Below the pieces are notes generated by a model, which saw only the letters and a list, made by a program, of their open reading frames with translations, had not been told where the DNA came from and made no database searches. Positions 44,649 to 55,379 of a stretch of DNA of 64,000 bases are shown here, in pieces. Source of the DNA: Acinetobacter higginsii (GTDB lineage Bacteria > Pseudomonadota > Gammaproteobacteria > Pseudomonadales > Moraxellaceae); NCBI RefSeq assembly GCF_000369525.1, contig NZ_KB850071.1, positions 319,032-383,031 on the forward strand, in the 5' to 3' direction. A program made the translations under genes and the position numbers. The stretch's first letter is position 1; each line of letters opens with the position of its first letter.

Positions 44649-45002
44649 TTAAAAAACATTCACCACGATTAAAGCAATCAATGCAGGTACAGCCTGAATA
44701 TAAATAATCTTTTTACTCGCGGTGAGCCCACCGTAGATCCCGGCAATCAAGACACAGCCCAAAAAGAAATTGGCAATCGCAATCGCATATGTTGCAGGTG
44801 CTAGTAATGACCAGAATAACCCAGCCGCCAGAAAACCATTATACAACCCCTGATTTTGTGCCAACACTTTGGTCAGTTGTGCTTTTTCCAGACTATTGCC
44901 AAAGGCCTTTAAACCATAAGGCTTGTCCCATAAAAACATTTCCAGCACCAAAATATAAACATGCAATACTGCAATTAACCCGATCAGTACTTGTCCCAAC
45001 AT
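44649..45002 (-). CDS. DUF1304 membrane protein
   Basis: A 117-residue protein with four hydrophobic segments: VLIGLIAVLHVYILVLEMF, GLYNGFLAAGLFWSLL, AIAIANFFLGCVLIAGIYG and IYIQAVPALIALIVV. The NQGLYNGFLAAGL motif is typical of DUF1304. The function of the family is unknown. It is 66 bases from the oxidoreductase on the same strand and may be co-transcribed with it. Confidence 0.85.
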   Translation of the reverse strand: MLGQVLIGLIAVLHVYILVLEMFLWDKPYGLKAFGNSLEKAQLTKVLAQNQGLYNGFLAAGLFWSLLAPATYAIAIANFFLGCVLIAGIYGGLTASKKIIYIQAVPALIALIVVNVF

Positions 45003-45068
45003 GCGATTTTTTCCTTTTTATTGTGTTCGAATTTAATGAGGCCAACCCCTAGACTGACCTCATATGTT

Positions 45069-46052
45069 TTACAGTGATGGTGTTAACAACACTTTACCTT
45101 GACGCGCGCCTTGAGTTGCTTTCAATGCCGCCGTTTCAATCTGATCGAAACTAAAAATACCTTCAACAGGTAAAATCAGTTTTTTCTGAGTTGCAAGTGT
45201 CAGTAGTTCTACAAACAAAGCCTTTTTACGCTCTGCTGGCATTTCTTTATTGACCACACTGGCCCAGAAACCCTTAACCGTGGCTTGTTTAAAAATCAGA
45301 TCACCCGATGAGATCTGCATAGTCTCGCCAGTCATACTACCAAACGAAACCAATAGACTATTTTCACTGAGTAAATTCAACATTTCCCCGCTGGCACTGC
45401 CACCAATTGAATCCACCCCAGCAATTAATGGCTGATCCGTATGAATCGCTTTTACTTGTCGTTTCCAATCTGGCTGATCCGTCGCAACCACATGCTGAAT
45501 CCCCAAGGCCTGCATTTCCGCAATCGCATCGCTACGACGAACCAAATTAATCACTTGTAGTCCACGTGCTTGAGCAATCATGGCAACCGTTTTCCCTACC
45601 GCACCATTAGCCGTATTTTGAATCAGCCATTGACCTGCTTGTACATTAACAAAATCGAGCAACATCAAAGCACTGATCGGCATCCCAATTAGCTGTGCTG
45701 CGGTCTGATCATCAATCGCATCATTTAAAGGGATGATACTTGCTGCTGGTGCGATAAAATATTCTGCCCAACTGCCATGTACCCCTGCGACCGCAACGCG
45801 CTGTCCGAATTTACTTGCATCAACACCTTCACCCACTGCATCGACAATACCCACCGCTTCGCTACCACCAATCGCAGGCAAGGTTGGCTTATAACCATAG
45901 CTACCACGTACGGTCCAAACATCATGATTATGCATAGGAGACATGATCATCTTGATACGAACTTCACCTGCTTTCGGCTCAGGCTGAGGCATGTCGCCCA
46001 ACTGCAACACATCGACGGGTTCACCAAAACTGTGATGGATAATACTTTGCAT
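45069..46052 (-). CDS. Zinc-type dehydrogenase-like NADPH quinone/enoyl reductase
   Basis: A 327-residue medium-chain dehydrogenase. The N-terminal GroES-like domain shows PAIGGSEAVGIVDAVGEGV. The nucleotide-binding part shows QNTANGAVGKTVAMIAQARG near 145-165 and DSIGGSASGEMLNLL. The structural zinc Cys cluster is absent, so it belongs with zinc-independent quinone or enoyl reductases rather than alcohol dehydrogenases. It starts three bases after the TetR gene and is probably controlled by it, perhaps in response to electrophiles. Confidence 0.8.
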   Translation of the reverse strand: MQSIIHHSFGEPVDVLQLGDMPQPEPKAGEVRIKMIMSPMHNHDVWTVRGSYGYKPTLPAIGGSEAVGIVDAVGEGVDASKFGQRVAVAGVHGSWAEYFIAPAASIIPLNDAIDDQTAAQLIGMPISALMLLDFVNVQAGQWLIQNTANGAVGKTVAMIAQARGLQVINLVRRSDAIAEMQALGIQHVVATDQPDWKRQVKAIHTDQPLIAGVDSIGGSASGEMLNLLSENSLLVSFGSMTGETMQISSGDLIFKQATVKGFWASVVNKEMPAERKKALFVELLTLATQKKLILPVEGIFSFDQIETAALKATQGARQGKVLLTPSL

Positions 46053-46055
46053 TTT

Positions 46056-46658
46056 TTATTCCTTAATCGGTTGGAGCAGTTGTTGAGTGGTTTCTAAGGC
46101 TAAATGTAGCGGTGCTTTGTCTTGAGCCAACTTGGTCATCAAGGCAGCACCCAACCACAATTGGTACAACACCTGGGCTGTTTTTAATGGATCAAGATGG
46201 GTAGGAATTGAGCCTTGTTGTTGCCCTTCTTGTAATAACAACGCCACGCGTTGAGTCAGTCGATGCACACCGAGGTTGAGAATTTGGCGCATGTCTTCAG
46301 ATAAATCCGAAACCTCTGCGGCCAATTTCACAATCAGACAATTCTCTGCCCAGCTGCCATAAACAGGATCATCGATCCACGCCTGCCATAACGCCATCAA
46401 CCGCGCATACGCATTTTGTTCGGTCTGCTGCCAGAGCTGCTCGACACGGATTTTATAATCCGCCATGTACTGTTCCAGTAAGGCACAACCAAATGCCTCT
46501 TTAGAAGCAAAATAATGGTAGAACGACCCTTTCGGGACATCACAGGCCTTGAGAATCTCTTGCAAGCCAACACCAACAAAACCCTTACGTAATACCAATT
46601 CAAAGCTGGTATCCAAAATATGTTGTCGCGTGGCTTCACTTTTATTTGATCGTTTCAT
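46056..46658 (-). CDS. TetR family repressor
   Basis: A 200-residue regulator. I place the start at the ATG at 46658 (MKRSNKSEATRQHIL); the frame runs to 46676 but that would crowd the operator. The HTH is clear: HILDTSFELVLRKGFVGVGL, EILKACDVPKGSFYHYFASK. The ligand domain lies in 60-200. A TAGAC-N5-GTCTA palindrome lies 22 bases upstream, the type of operator used by NemR/AcuR-like repressors. It is autoregulated, with the oxidoreductase gene directly downstream, so reactive electrophiles are likely inducers. Confidence 0.85.
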   Translation of the reverse strand: MKRSNKSEATRQHILDTSFELVLRKGFVGVGLQEILKACDVPKGSFYHYFASKEAFGCALLEQYMADYKIRVEQLWQQTEQNAYARLMALWQAWIDDPVYGSWAENCLIVKLAAEVSDLSEDMRQILNLGVHRLTQRVALLLQEGQQQGSIPTHLDPLKTAQVLYQLWLGAALMTKLAQDKAPLHLALETTQQLLQPIKE

Positions 46659-46679
46659 CGTCACACTATAAATCAATAT

Positions 46680-46694
46680 TAGACCAGTCGTCTA
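46680..46694. promoter_or_regulatory. Putative TetR operator
   Basis: TAGAC-CAGTC-GTCTA is an inverted repeat with a five-base centre, directly in front of the TetR gene, where its promoter must be. It resembles the TAGACC..GGTCTA sites of NemR-type repressors. Confidence 0.6.
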
Positions 46695-46787
46695 GTAAAT
46701 TATGTATTTTAATAAGTGATCAATTTTTACATGGTAATCTGAGGCATTGAATGCTAAAAATACTAGGCGCTTAGCGTGCGATAAATG

Positions 46788-46799
46788 TGAACCAGTTCA
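46788..46799 (+). promoter_or_regulatory. Palindrome upstream of uvrA
   Basis: TGAACCAGTTCA, a perfect 12-base palindrome, lies 104 bases before the uvrA start. Acinetobacter lacks a classical LexA, so this could be a damage-response site or coincidence. Confidence 0.3.
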
Positions 46800-46902
46800 T
46801 TAACCGTCACAATTTGTCGTTTTAATTATTTTTATACCACTTGAACGATTTTAAATCGCTATCATATACACGTTTTCATATTCAGCTTATTGAGATGTAT
46901 TT

Positions 46903-49734
46903 ATGAGTCAAAGTCATATCCGTATTCGAGGCGCACGTACCCATAATTTAAAAAATGTGTCACTCGATATTCCACGTGACAAGTTTGTGGTGATTACGGG
47001 ACTTTCTGGCTCTGGTAAATCATCCTTGGCCTTTGATACCTTGTATGCTGAAGGTCAACGTCGCTATGTCGAATCACTTTCGGCCTATGCCCGTCAATTC
47101 CTGTCACAAATGGAAAAACCAGAAGTCGATTCGATTGAAGGTCTCTCCCCGGCGATTGCGATTGAGCAAAAGTCAACCAGCCACAACCCACGCTCAACCG
47201 TCGGTACCATTACTGAAATTTACGACTATTTGCGTTTGCTCTATGCCCGTGTCGGTACACCTTACTGCCCTGAACATGATCTGCCGATGGTGGCACAAAC
47301 CATTTCAGAAATGGTTGATGCAGTAAAAAGCCTTGAAGAAGGCACCGCCCTGATGTTGCTCGCTCCTGTGGTACGTGAGCGTAAAGGTGAATACACCCAA
47401 CTGTTTGAACAGCTGCAAGGTCAAGGTTTTGTACGTGCCCGTGTCGATGGTGAAATCATTGATATTGATACCCCGCCTGAACTGGACAAAAAGAAAAAAC
47501 ATACCATTGAAGTCGTCGTCGATCGTTTTAAAGTGCGTGATGATCTGGGGAACCGTATTGCAGAATCGTTTGAAACGGCACTGCGTCTAGGTGGTGATAT
47601 TGCGGTTTTATCGTGGATGAACGGCGAGCATCCTGAACGTGTCTTCTCAGCAAAACATTCTTGCCCTGAGTGCGATCGTGCCGTGGCTGAACTTGAACCA
47701 CGTCTGTTCTCATTCAACAACCCCTTCGGTGCTTGCCCTGTCTGCGATGGTTTAGGAACGCGTAGCCATTTCAGTGCTGATAAACTGATTCCAAATCCTG
47801 AAGTTTCAATCAGCCAAGGGGCTATTCGCGGCTGGGACAGACAGCGCCCGTATTACTACACCATGCTGCAAAAAGTGGCTGATCATTTCAATATTGACCT
47901 CGATCAACCGTGGAATACATTAGATAAAGACACCCAGAAAAAATTCTTACAAGGCTCAGGCAAAGAGAAAATTGACCTCAGTTATATTGATGAACGCGGT
48001 CGTAAACACAGCCGTGTGCAAGCCTTTGAAGGGATTTTGCCGCATTTAGAACGTCGCTACCGCGAAACTGAATCGAATTATGTGCGTGATGATTTGGCAC
48101 AATATCTGTCGAATGCAGCATGTGATGCTTGTGGTGGTTCACGTCTCAATGAAATTTCTCGTCATGTGCGGGTCAAAGACAAGACCATTGCACAGATCAC
48201 CAAAATGTCGATTGGTGATGCGGAAAACTATTATCAAGATCTGAATCTGGAAGGAGCTAAAGGTGAAATCGCGGATAAAATCTTTAAAGAGATTCGTGAG
48301 CGTTTACACTTCTTGGTCAGTGTTGGTCTGAACTATCTCAGCTTGGCACGTTCGGCTGAAACCCTTTCAGGGGGTGAAGCACAACGTATCCGTCTGGCCT
48401 CACAAATCGGTGCAGGCTTGATGGGCGTAATGTATGTACTGGATGAACCTTCAATTGGCCTGCATCAACGTGATAATGATCGCCTGCTACAAACCCTAAT
48501 TCGGCTACGTGATCTGGGCAATACCGTGCTTGTGGTTGAGCATGATGAAGATGCGATTCGTGCGGCTGACCATATTATTGATATCGGACCAGGTGCGGGT
48601 ATTCATGGCGGTGCGGTGATTGCTGAAGGTACTTATGATGAGTTGGCCAATCATCCTGACTCACTCACAGGTCAATATCTGTCAGGTAAATTGAAGATTG
48701 AAGTGCCAAAACAGCGTACTCAATCGCCACGTCCAGACGAAGTCATCAAGTTGTCTGGCGCAAGCGGACATAACTTACAGAATGTGGATTTGACTATCCC
48801 ATTGGGCATCATGACCTGTGTCACAGGGGTTTCAGGTTCAGGTAAATCAACGCTGATTAACCGTACCTTATTACCTTTGGCTGCGACTCAACTGAATGGT
48901 GCAACCACGCTGACTGCGGAAAAATTTGATTCAATTGATGGCTTACAGCATTTGGATAAAGTGGTCGATATTGACCAGAGTCCTATTGGTCGTACCCCAC
49001 GTTCAAACCCTGCCACTTATACGGGTTTATTCACACCAATTCGTGAGTTATTTGCACAAACACCAGAAGCCAAAGCACGTGGTTATAGCGCAGGTCGTTT
49101 CTCGTTTAACGTGAAAGGTGGACGTTGTGAAGCCTGTGAAGGCGATGGCATGATCAAGGTCGCGATGCACTTCCTACCTGATATGTATGTGCCATGCGAT
49201 GCCTGCCATGGTAAGCGTTATAACCGTGAAACCTTAGAAGTCGGTTATAAAGGCAAAAATATTTCTGATGTCTTGGAAATGACCGTGGAAGATGCCGCTG
49301 AGTTCTTTAGTGCTATTCCTGTGATTCATCGTCGTTTAGATACGTTGACCCAAGTCGGGCTTGGCTATATCCGTTTAGGCCAAGCAGCGACAACCCTTTC
49401 AGGGGGTGAAGCTCAACGGGTGAAGCTGGCACGTGAGTTAGCAAAACGTGATACTGGTCGAACCTTATATATCTTGGATGAACCGACTACAGGTCTACAT
49501 TTCCATGATATTGCCAAGTTACTCGACATTTTGTACGAGCTACGCAATAAGGGCAATACTATCGTGGTGATTGAGCATAATCTGGATGTGATCAAGACCG
49601 CTGACTGGGTCATTGATTTAGGCCCTGAAGGTGGTTCGGGTGGTGGTCAAATCATTGCCGAAGGAACTCCTGAGCAAGTGGTGAAATCTAAAATTTCACA
49701 TACAGCGAAGTTCTTAAAACCTTTGTTGAAGTGA
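46903..49734 (+). CDS. uvrA: UvrABC excinuclease subunit A
   Basis: A 943-residue protein of normal length. Two ABC modules are seen: the first Walker A is GLSGSGKS near 33-40 and the second GVSGSGKS near 645-652, with [12 protein letters not shown] and [14 protein letters not shown] signatures. Zinc sites are CPECD...CPVCDGLG and CEACEGDG...[10 protein letters not shown]. The N-terminus is [20 protein letters not shown]. UvrA senses bulky lesions and loads UvrB in nucleotide excision repair. It forms a single-gene unit closed by a terminator at 49,741. Confidence 0.98.
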   Translation: MSQSHIRIRGARTHNLKNVSLDIPRDKFVVITGLSGSGKSSLAFDTLYAEGQRRYVESLSAYARQFLSQMEKPEVDSIEGLSPAIAIEQKSTSHNPRSTVGTITEIYDYLRLLYARVGTPYCPEHDLPMVAQTISEMVDAVKSLEEGTALMLLAPVVRERKGEYTQLFEQLQGQGFVRARVDGEIIDIDTPPELDKKKKHTIEVVVDRFKVRDDLGNRIAESFETALRLGGDIAVLSWMNGEHPERVFSAKHSCPECDRAVAELEPRLFSFNNPFGACPVCDGLGTRSHFSADKLIPNPEVSISQGAIRGWDRQRPYYYTMLQKVADHFNIDLDQPWNTLDKDTQKKFLQGSGKEKIDLSYIDERGRKHSRVQAFEGILPHLERRYRETESNYVRDDLAQYLSNAACDACGGSRLNEISRHVRVKDKTIAQITKMSIGDAENYYQDLNLEGAKGEIADKIFKEIRERLHFLVSVGLNYLSLARSAETLSGGEAQRIRLASQIGAGLMGVMYVLDEPSIGLHQRDNDRLLQTLIRLRDLGNTVLVVEHDEDAIRAADHIIDIGPGAGIHGGAVIAEGTYDELANHPDSLTGQYLSGKLKIEVPKQRTQSPRPDEVIKLSGASGHNLQNVDLTIPLGIMTCVTGVSGSGKSTLINRTLLPLAATQLNGATTLTAEKFDSIDGLQHLDKVVDIDQSPIGRTPRSNPATYTGLFTPIRELFAQTPEAKARGYSAGRFSFNVKGGRCEACEGDGMIKVAMHFLPDMYVPCDACHGKRYNRETLEVGYKGKNISDVLEMTVEDAAEFFSAIPVIHRRLDTLTQVGLGYIRLGQAATTLSGGEAQRVKLARELAKRDTGRTLYILDEPTTGLHFHDIAKLLDILYELRNKGNTIVVIEHNLDVIKTADWVIDLGPEGGSGGGQIIAEGTPEQVVKSKISHTAKFLKPLLK

Positions 49735-49740
49735 TAAGAT

Positions 49741-49762
49741 GGGCTCTAATGAGCCCTTTTTT
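49741..49762. terminator. uvrA terminator
   Basis: GGGCTC-TAAT-GAGCCC followed by TTTTTT. The T-tract runs into the stop codon of the convergent KAP-type gene at 49,761. Confidence 0.9.
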
Positions 49763-51440
49763 AATCATCTAGTCTTGTAATTAAATAGTCCACATTCAGT
49801 TTGATTAGTTCTGATTCCTCTGCTTTTTCCTGTAATATTTCTAAAATTTCTTGTCTTATTTTTGGATTTAACTCAGGCTTCATTGGTTGTCTAATTATTT
49901 TTTTAATAAATTCTAACCTATCAATTTCTTTAAAATCTGCGTCCTCATTAAAAACCTCAAAGAGTAGTTTATGCCAATCTTCCTTATTAGCTTGTTCTAA
50001 AACAAGGGGGCTGGTTTCCCTATTATAGACATCATGAATAATATATCGCTTCACTATTTCTATAAGACTAGGTAAACCTGCCAACGGATTATGTTTAACT
50101 AAAATTCTTATGTAGCGATGAAATATATTTCTTTCCTTATAGCCAAAATCAAATACTTCTTCAGAAAACGATTTTCCTTTATCCTTCACGCTTGCATCTA
50201 TCCAAAGTTTTATATTAATTTTCAAATCCTTTGATAGATCAGCTCTACCAAACTTATTTAATAGAATTCTGCAAAAATCTAAATTTTCTAAACTATCAAA
50301 ACCAATCCTTTTGATAGCAAAAGAATGTAGTCGCTCACAAAAATTCTTATCTATCTCAATATTTCTCCACTGGAGCATAAGCTGCCTTATTTCCATTCTA
50401 AGTTGATTTTGTTCCTCTGATATCAACTCAGATGTAGCTAGTTCTTTGAGCTTTTGGAAATTTACACTATCTTTTTGTTCAAACCATTTTTTAAATTCAT
50501 AAAACCATAAATCATCTTGAGTAAAGCTATAGCTAATCTTCTTCAATGCTTCATATTTCTGTTGTTTTATTTCACTCCAATGTTCTCGATCCTTATCAGA
50601 ATAGTACTGGCAATCATTCCAATCATATTCAAAATTTGCAAAGTCATGAATCAAGTAACCTTGAAGAACTCTTATTAAAATAATTTCTTTGGTCGACAGC
50701 GCTATATCAGTACTCAATTCTGTTCTAAATTGCTGATACAGCTTAAACACCTTTTGGAAAAAGCGGAAATTATGGATCTCTAATGTCTCAGCAAACTCGA
50801 TCATAAGTTCTACAAGTGCTTCCTCAATCTCAAGATGTTTAGCATTTTCTCTAATCAAAGGCTCAACAGAATTGATAATAATCGTTTCATCAATTAACTT
50901 TTCCTTGTACTGAGCATAATTTTTCTTATTGTCTCCTTCAGCTTTATCTTCATCCAAAATTAAAATGATCTGACAATTTTTTTCTAATTTTAAGTAATTG
51001 GCTAAACCCATGACATCTTTGATATCTAGCTTCTTTGACATTCTTTCAAAATCATCAAAGCAGATAATGGCATCTTTGACCTGATTGAACATTAGACTAT
51101 CAAAAATCTTAGTAGAAGCACTTAAACCAAACTGTGAAACTCGTGTGTCCTTTAAAATAGATGGCAAGCCCCTAATCCATCGAGGAATCTCTAAATTTGA
51201 ATGATTATTTTCAATATTGCTATAGATGTGCGTTTTTAAATCACTCAGAGACTCAAGACCAAATAGAGAAACATAGACGTACTTCTTTTTAAAATTGCAT
51301 CCGTCTATAAATCTCTTCCAAAAGAACGTCTTCCCGACACCCCAAGGTCCAGTAATTACAATCGCAGTTCCGACCTCCTCATTTCTAATATTATATTCTA
51401 GTAAATCCTTTAATCTTTTTTCCTGTTCTAAAATATTCAT
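49761..51440 (-). CDS. KAP-family P-loop NTPase
   Basis: A 559-residue protein. Walker A is GPWGVGKT at 31-38 and Walker B is ICFDDFER at 126-133, the KAP pattern with an acidic pair. The rest is Leu/Lys/Glu-rich and helical; there is no membrane segment in the usual KAP insertion position and no recognised C-terminal effector. Soluble KAP NTPases are enriched in accessory and defence loci. It is a lone, strongly AT-rich gene wedged between uvrA and a diguanylate cyclase, and so looks acquired. Confidence 0.75.
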   Translation of the reverse strand: MNILEQEKRLKDLLEYNIRNEEVGTAIVITGPWGVGKTFFWKRFIDGCNFKKKYVYVSLFGLESLSDLKTHIYSNIENNHSNLEIPRWIRGLPSILKDTRVSQFGLSASTKIFDSLMFNQVKDAIICFDDFERMSKKLDIKDVMGLANYLKLEKNCQIILILDEDKAEGDNKKNYAQYKEKLIDETIIINSVEPLIRENAKHLEIEEALVELMIEFAETLEIHNFRFFQKVFKLYQQFRTELSTDIALSTKEIILIRVLQGYLIHDFANFEYDWNDCQYYSDKDREHWSEIKQQKYEALKKISYSFTQDDLWFYEFKKWFEQKDSVNFQKLKELATSELISEEQNQLRMEIRQLMLQWRNIEIDKNFCERLHSFAIKRIGFDSLENLDFCRILLNKFGRADLSKDLKINIKLWIDASVKDKGKSFSEEVFDFGYKERNIFHRYIRILVKHNPLAGLPSLIEIVKRYIIHDVYNRETSPLVLEQANKEDWHKLLFEVFNEDADFKEIDRLEFIKKIIRQPMKPELNPKIRQEILEILQEKAEESELIKLNVDYLITRLDD

Positions 51441-51494
51441 AGCAAAACAACATTCTAATTATAGAACTTTATAATAATTAAATAATTGTGTGAA

Positions 51495-53216
51495 TCAAGT
51501 CTCCACAATATTCTTCCCTTTCGCCTTCGCTTTGAGCAACGACTGGTCCGCTTTTTCTAACAACTCTAACCAGCTATTTGCCCCAATCGCAACACCAATA
51601 CTGACCGAAACATGAATCGACTCAGCTACATTCGGGATCACAATCCTTTCCTTTAAAATAGCCGAACGAATACTCTCTGCCACAACTTTTGCAGCCGTCA
51701 TCTGAATGTTTTCAATGACCACCAAGAACTCATCACCACCATAACGTACGATTAAATCAGATCCACGAACGTTATACTTGAGCTGATCAGCAATCATGCT
51801 AATCACCTGATCACCAACAATATGCCCATATTGATCATTTACAAACTTAAAATTATCAATATCAATCGCAATCACACAAGTCTGAGACAACCCCTCGGGC
51901 TTGGATTCAAGAGCCTGAATATACTCATCCAAAGCCAAACGGTTTGCCACGCCTGTTAACGCATCTGAATTTGCAATCTGCTTGAGTTGCAACTCCATGG
52001 TATCGCGTTGCTTTAACATCCCATTTAGTTTATCAATCGCTTCAAACAGCGAGACAAATTCTTCCTTATTATTTTTACCTGAAGGAAGTTCATCCGAGGT
52101 TTCTGATAAACGCAAAATCATATCACGGGCATGGATCAGAGGACTGAACACCTTGCGCTTGGCATAAATCATGGTGAAAATTGCAATCAATAAAGACAGG
52201 CTAGAAATAATTAAAGTAAAAATGAATTGCCGCTTTGCGAATTTATTTTCATTCACTGCAACTCGAATGCTGTAATCCAGAATATAGTTTTGCAAGTCCA
52301 TGACTGGCGTAAATTTCCCCACCATTCGTTCTGTCAATTGTGTCCCAGACAGAAAGTAGGCTTTATTATTTTTACTTTCATCCAATAAGCGCGCAATAAT
52401 CGGTAATCCTTTATCCAAAAACTCCGTTTTAACACGACGATATAAGTCTACATATTCAAGCGTCTTCGACTGTTCAGGCTGGATCGTATCAATTAATTCC
52501 CACAGATAGATCGCTTGATGTTGTGTCTGTAATGAGCGTGCTCGATTTTCATCCGAAATTTTTTCCCCAAATGTCACCGGTGCCATAACATTAGATGCAA
52601 CTCTACCAGCCTGATCACGCATATCGGTGAGTACCAAAATTGAGGTGAAATAATTCGACATCTTGCTGTTTTTGCTATTGGAACGAACCAATAACCACGT
52701 TAAGAACTCACGGCTTTCATCCCAGACACTAAACATGGATAAAATCGCATGATCATATTGCTTCGATGTTCGCTCAGCATGTGGCGTGCTGGCATAGGCA
52801 TCAACAATGGCGCGTGCTGCAGCCAATTTAACTTTTAAATCAGTTTCCAGTTCATAAGCAATCAGCCTAAACCCGTTTTGTTTTAAGACTTCAATGCTGT
52901 TATCAATTTCTGCATCAACAATCTTGCGATACTCGAATAATTCTTTTTGGTTTTCCAATAACACATTCGGTTCGCTCGACATCACTTTATTGGAAGGTGC
53001 CCGTTCTCTGGAAATTTTATTGGCTGTTTTAACTAATGTACGAAGGCAGGTAATTTCATTGAGTGTTTGTTCTGATTTTATATATTCTTGATAACTATTA
53101 ATAATTAAAGGGATGGAGAGATAAAAAATCGAAAAGATAATGACTATCATGCAGAAAAAGAGACGACGACTAATCTGCTCAGAACGTAATTTCGAGCTTT
53201 TTAATTCACGCCCCAT
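51495..53216 (-). CDS. Membrane-bound diguanylate cyclase (GGDEF)
   Basis: A 573-residue protein. A membrane segment lies at about 20-40 (LFFCMIVIIFSIFYLSIPLI) and another near 330-350 (QFIFTLIISSLSLLIAIFTM), enclosing a periplasmic helical sensor of about 290 residues. A HAMP-like and coiled linker leads to the GGDEF domain, with GGDEF at 493-497 and an inhibitory RGSD site at 484-487, so product inhibition by cyclic di-GMP is likely. The LTGVANR start of the domain is intact. The signal is unknown. Confidence 0.9.
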   Translation of the reverse strand: MGRELKSSKLRSEQISRRLFFCMIVIIFSIFYLSIPLIINSYQEYIKSEQTLNEITCLRTLVKTANKISRERAPSNKVMSSEPNVLLENQKELFEYRKIVDAEIDNSIEVLKQNGFRLIAYELETDLKVKLAAARAIVDAYASTPHAERTSKQYDHAILSMFSVWDESREFLTWLLVRSNSKNSKMSNYFTSILVLTDMRDQAGRVASNVMAPVTFGEKISDENRARSLQTQHQAIYLWELIDTIQPEQSKTLEYVDLYRRVKTEFLDKGLPIIARLLDESKNNKAYFLSGTQLTERMVGKFTPVMDLQNYILDYSIRVAVNENKFAKRQFIFTLIISSLSLLIAIFTMIYAKRKVFSPLIHARDMILRLSETSDELPSGKNNKEEFVSLFEAIDKLNGMLKQRDTMELQLKQIANSDALTGVANRLALDEYIQALESKPEGLSQTCVIAIDIDNFKFVNDQYGHIVGDQVISMIADQLKYNVRGSDLIVRYGGDEFLVVIENIQMTAAKVVAESIRSAILKERIVIPNVAESIHVSVSIGVAIGANSWLELLEKADQSLLKAKAKGKNIVET

Positions 53217-53488
53217 TCATACACCTTGTACTTTTCAAAAACGATCTCAATTGATTTTTAAACAGAACTTAATTTTACCTGAATTATAAAACCCACTACC
53301 ACGCTTAAACCGAGGTTTTTGGTTACATTAATCGCGACTGACTTTATTCAATCGTTATTTCAGTCCCGCAATTACTTTTCAAAATTGATTATGAGAATGA
53401 TTTTTATTTAATTAAATTAATCTAAGTATTTTATATCATTAAAATAAATATTTTAAATCTAGACCAAGGTTCAATAGAAAATCGGAAA

Positions 53489-53941
53489 TCAAAGCAGTTT
53501 TTTCTGAATGACCTTATCTAAAATGATCTTAGAATTAATACTCATAATGCCTTTAATCTTATTCAATTTATTAATAATGAATTGTGAAAACGCATTCAGG
53601 TCTTTGGTCGCCACATGCAGCACATAATTCGATTCGCCTGTAATCACATAGGCATTCACGACTTCTTCAAAGTCCTCAATCTGCTTTAAGAAAAAATTAT
53701 GATCAGTTTCAGTGAGTTGAATCAATTTTATTTCAACTATGGCCTCAATTTTAATGCCTAGTTTTTCATAATTGAGCCTAGCTTGGTACTTCTCAATAAT
53801 GCCATTGCTTTCCAAAAGCTTGACCCGTCGATGACAGGCTGAGGGTGAAAGATTCACCAGATCGGCCAATTCCTGATTACTCAGGCGTGCATCGTTCTGC
53901 AAGAAATTTAGAATTTTAAGATCAATCGCATCAATATTCAT
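53489..53941 (-). CDS. Lrp/AsnC regulator, probably of kynurenine genes
   Basis: A 150-residue Lrp/AsnC protein. The N-terminal HTH reads IDLKILNFLQNDARLSNQEL and LVNLSPSACHRRVKLLES. The C-terminal RAM domain carries VVNAYVITGESNYVLHV. It is divergent from kynU across 147 AT-rich bases, as KynR is from kyn genes in Pseudomonas, so control of kynU and the permease by kynurenine or tryptophan is inferred. Confidence 0.85.
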   Translation of the reverse strand: MNIDAIDLKILNFLQNDARLSNQELADLVNLSPSACHRRVKLLESNGIIEKYQARLNYEKLGIKIEAIVEIKLIQLTETDHNFFLKQIEDFEEVVNAYVITGESNYVLHVATKDLNAFSQFIINKLNKIKGIMSINSKIILDKVIQKKLL

Positions 53942-53957
53942 ATTCGGAAATTATTCT

Positions 53958-53975
53958 AATAATTTAAATATTATT
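53958..53975. promoter_or_regulatory. AT-rich inverted repeat in the regulator-kynU intergenic region
   Basis: AATAAT and ATTATT flank a six-base centre, 17 bases from the regulator start. Lrp-family proteins prefer such AT-rich palindromes. Support is only positional. Confidence 0.3.
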
Positions 53976-54088
53976 GAAATCATATCCTAATTTTCAACTT
54001 TATCTACTGGTTTTATCGGATAAAAAACAAAAATTGCAGTGATAAAATTTAACAGTGGAATTAAATAAATATAGGGATGTAATTCAAT

Positions 54089-55339
54089 ATGGTGACACAA
54101 GAACAATGCCTTTATTGGGATAAACAAGACGAGCTCGGCACATTTAAAAATGAATTTGCCTTGCCTAACAATGTCATTTATCTAGATGGTAACTCTTTAG
54201 GTGCAAGACCGAAGAAATCTTTAAATTATGCGCAACATATTATTCAACAAGAATGGGGTGAAGATCTCATTAACAGTTGGAATAAAGCAGATTGGTGGGG
54301 CTTACCGACCCGTTTAGGCGATAAAGTCGGACAACTGATCGGGGCCAATGCTGGCGAAACCGTGATTTCTGATTCGACCACCTTAAATTTATTTAAAGTG
54401 TTATCCGCTGCAGTCAAAATTCAGGCCGAGAAGTATCCACATCGTAAAATCATTGTCGCGGAAAAAGACGCTTTCCCCACCGATATCTATATTATCGAAG
54501 GCTTCATTGACTTGATCAATCAAGGCTATCAGGTCGAATTGATTGAGGGCCCCGCAGGTTTAAGCGAAATTTTAACGACTGATGTCGCTGTTGTGGTGCT
54601 TTCTCATGTCAATTATCGCACTGGTTATTTCTATGATATGACCGCGATTAATCAGCAAATCCATGCCAGTAATGCCTTAATCATCTGGGATTTATGCCAC
54701 TCTGTTGGCGCTGTACCGATGGATCTCAATCAAACGGACAGTGATTTTGCCATTGGCTGTACCTATAAATATCTCAACGGTGGTCCTGGCTCGCCTGCGC
54801 TGCTCTGGGTCAATCCCAAACATCGGGATCAGTTCTGGCAACCACTTTCTGGCTGGTGGGGACATCAAAAGCCCTTCGCCATGGCTCAACATTATCAGCC
54901 AGCCAACAATATTCGCCGTTATCTGTGCGGTACTCAGCCGATTATTTCCATGAGTCTGATCGAATGTGGGGTAGATATTTTCCTGCAAGCCAACATGCAG
55001 AAAATTCGCGAGAAATCGCTTAAATTAACCGACCTATTTATTGCGTTGGTTGATCAGGAATGTGCTGAGTATGGTTTCGAGCTGATCACCCCGAAAGCGC
55101 ATCAATATCGCGGCAGCCATGTCAGCTATCAACACCCACATGGCTATGAAATTATTCAGGCACTGATCGCTCGTGGTGTGATCGGAGACTATCGTGAACC
55201 TGAAGTCTTACGCTTTGGTATTACCCCACTCTATCTGGGATTTGAAGATATTTGGCATGCGGTGCAACATCTCAAAGCCATCATGCAGCATCAAGAATGG
55301 AACAATGAAAGCTACCTAGTACGGGGTGAAGTGACCTAA
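54089..55339 (+). CDS. kynU: Kynureninase
   Basis: A 416-residue PLP enzyme of usual length. It carries VIYLDGNSLGARP near 29-41, an Asp and His in IIWDLCHSVGAVP near 198-210, and the PLP lysine K227 in CTYKYLNGGPGSP. It cleaves kynurenine to anthranilate and alanine. It is the first gene of a four-gene run with a permease, an alpha/beta hydrolase and a porin. No tryptophan dioxygenase (kynA) is seen in the window. Confidence 0.95.
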   Translation: MVTQEQCLYWDKQDELGTFKNEFALPNNVIYLDGNSLGARPKKSLNYAQHIIQQEWGEDLINSWNKADWWGLPTRLGDKVGQLIGANAGETVISDSTTLNLFKVLSAAVKIQAEKYPHRKIIVAEKDAFPTDIYIIEGFIDLINQGYQVELIEGPAGLSEILTTDVAVVVLSHVNYRTGYFYDMTAINQQIHASNALIIWDLCHSVGAVPMDLNQTDSDFAIGCTYKYLNGGPGSPALLWVNPKHRDQFWQPLSGWWGHQKPFAMAQHYQPANNIRRYLCGTQPIISMSLIECGVDIFLQANMQKIREKSLKLTDLFIALVDQECAEYGFELITPKAHQYRGSHVSYQHPHGYEIIQALIARGVIGDYREPEVLRFGITPLYLGFEDIWHAVQHLKAIMQHQEWNNESYLVRGEVT

Positions 55340-55379
55340 GTCGTCACTTTCGGATTGAGCTGATGGCTAGGAGAGGCCG

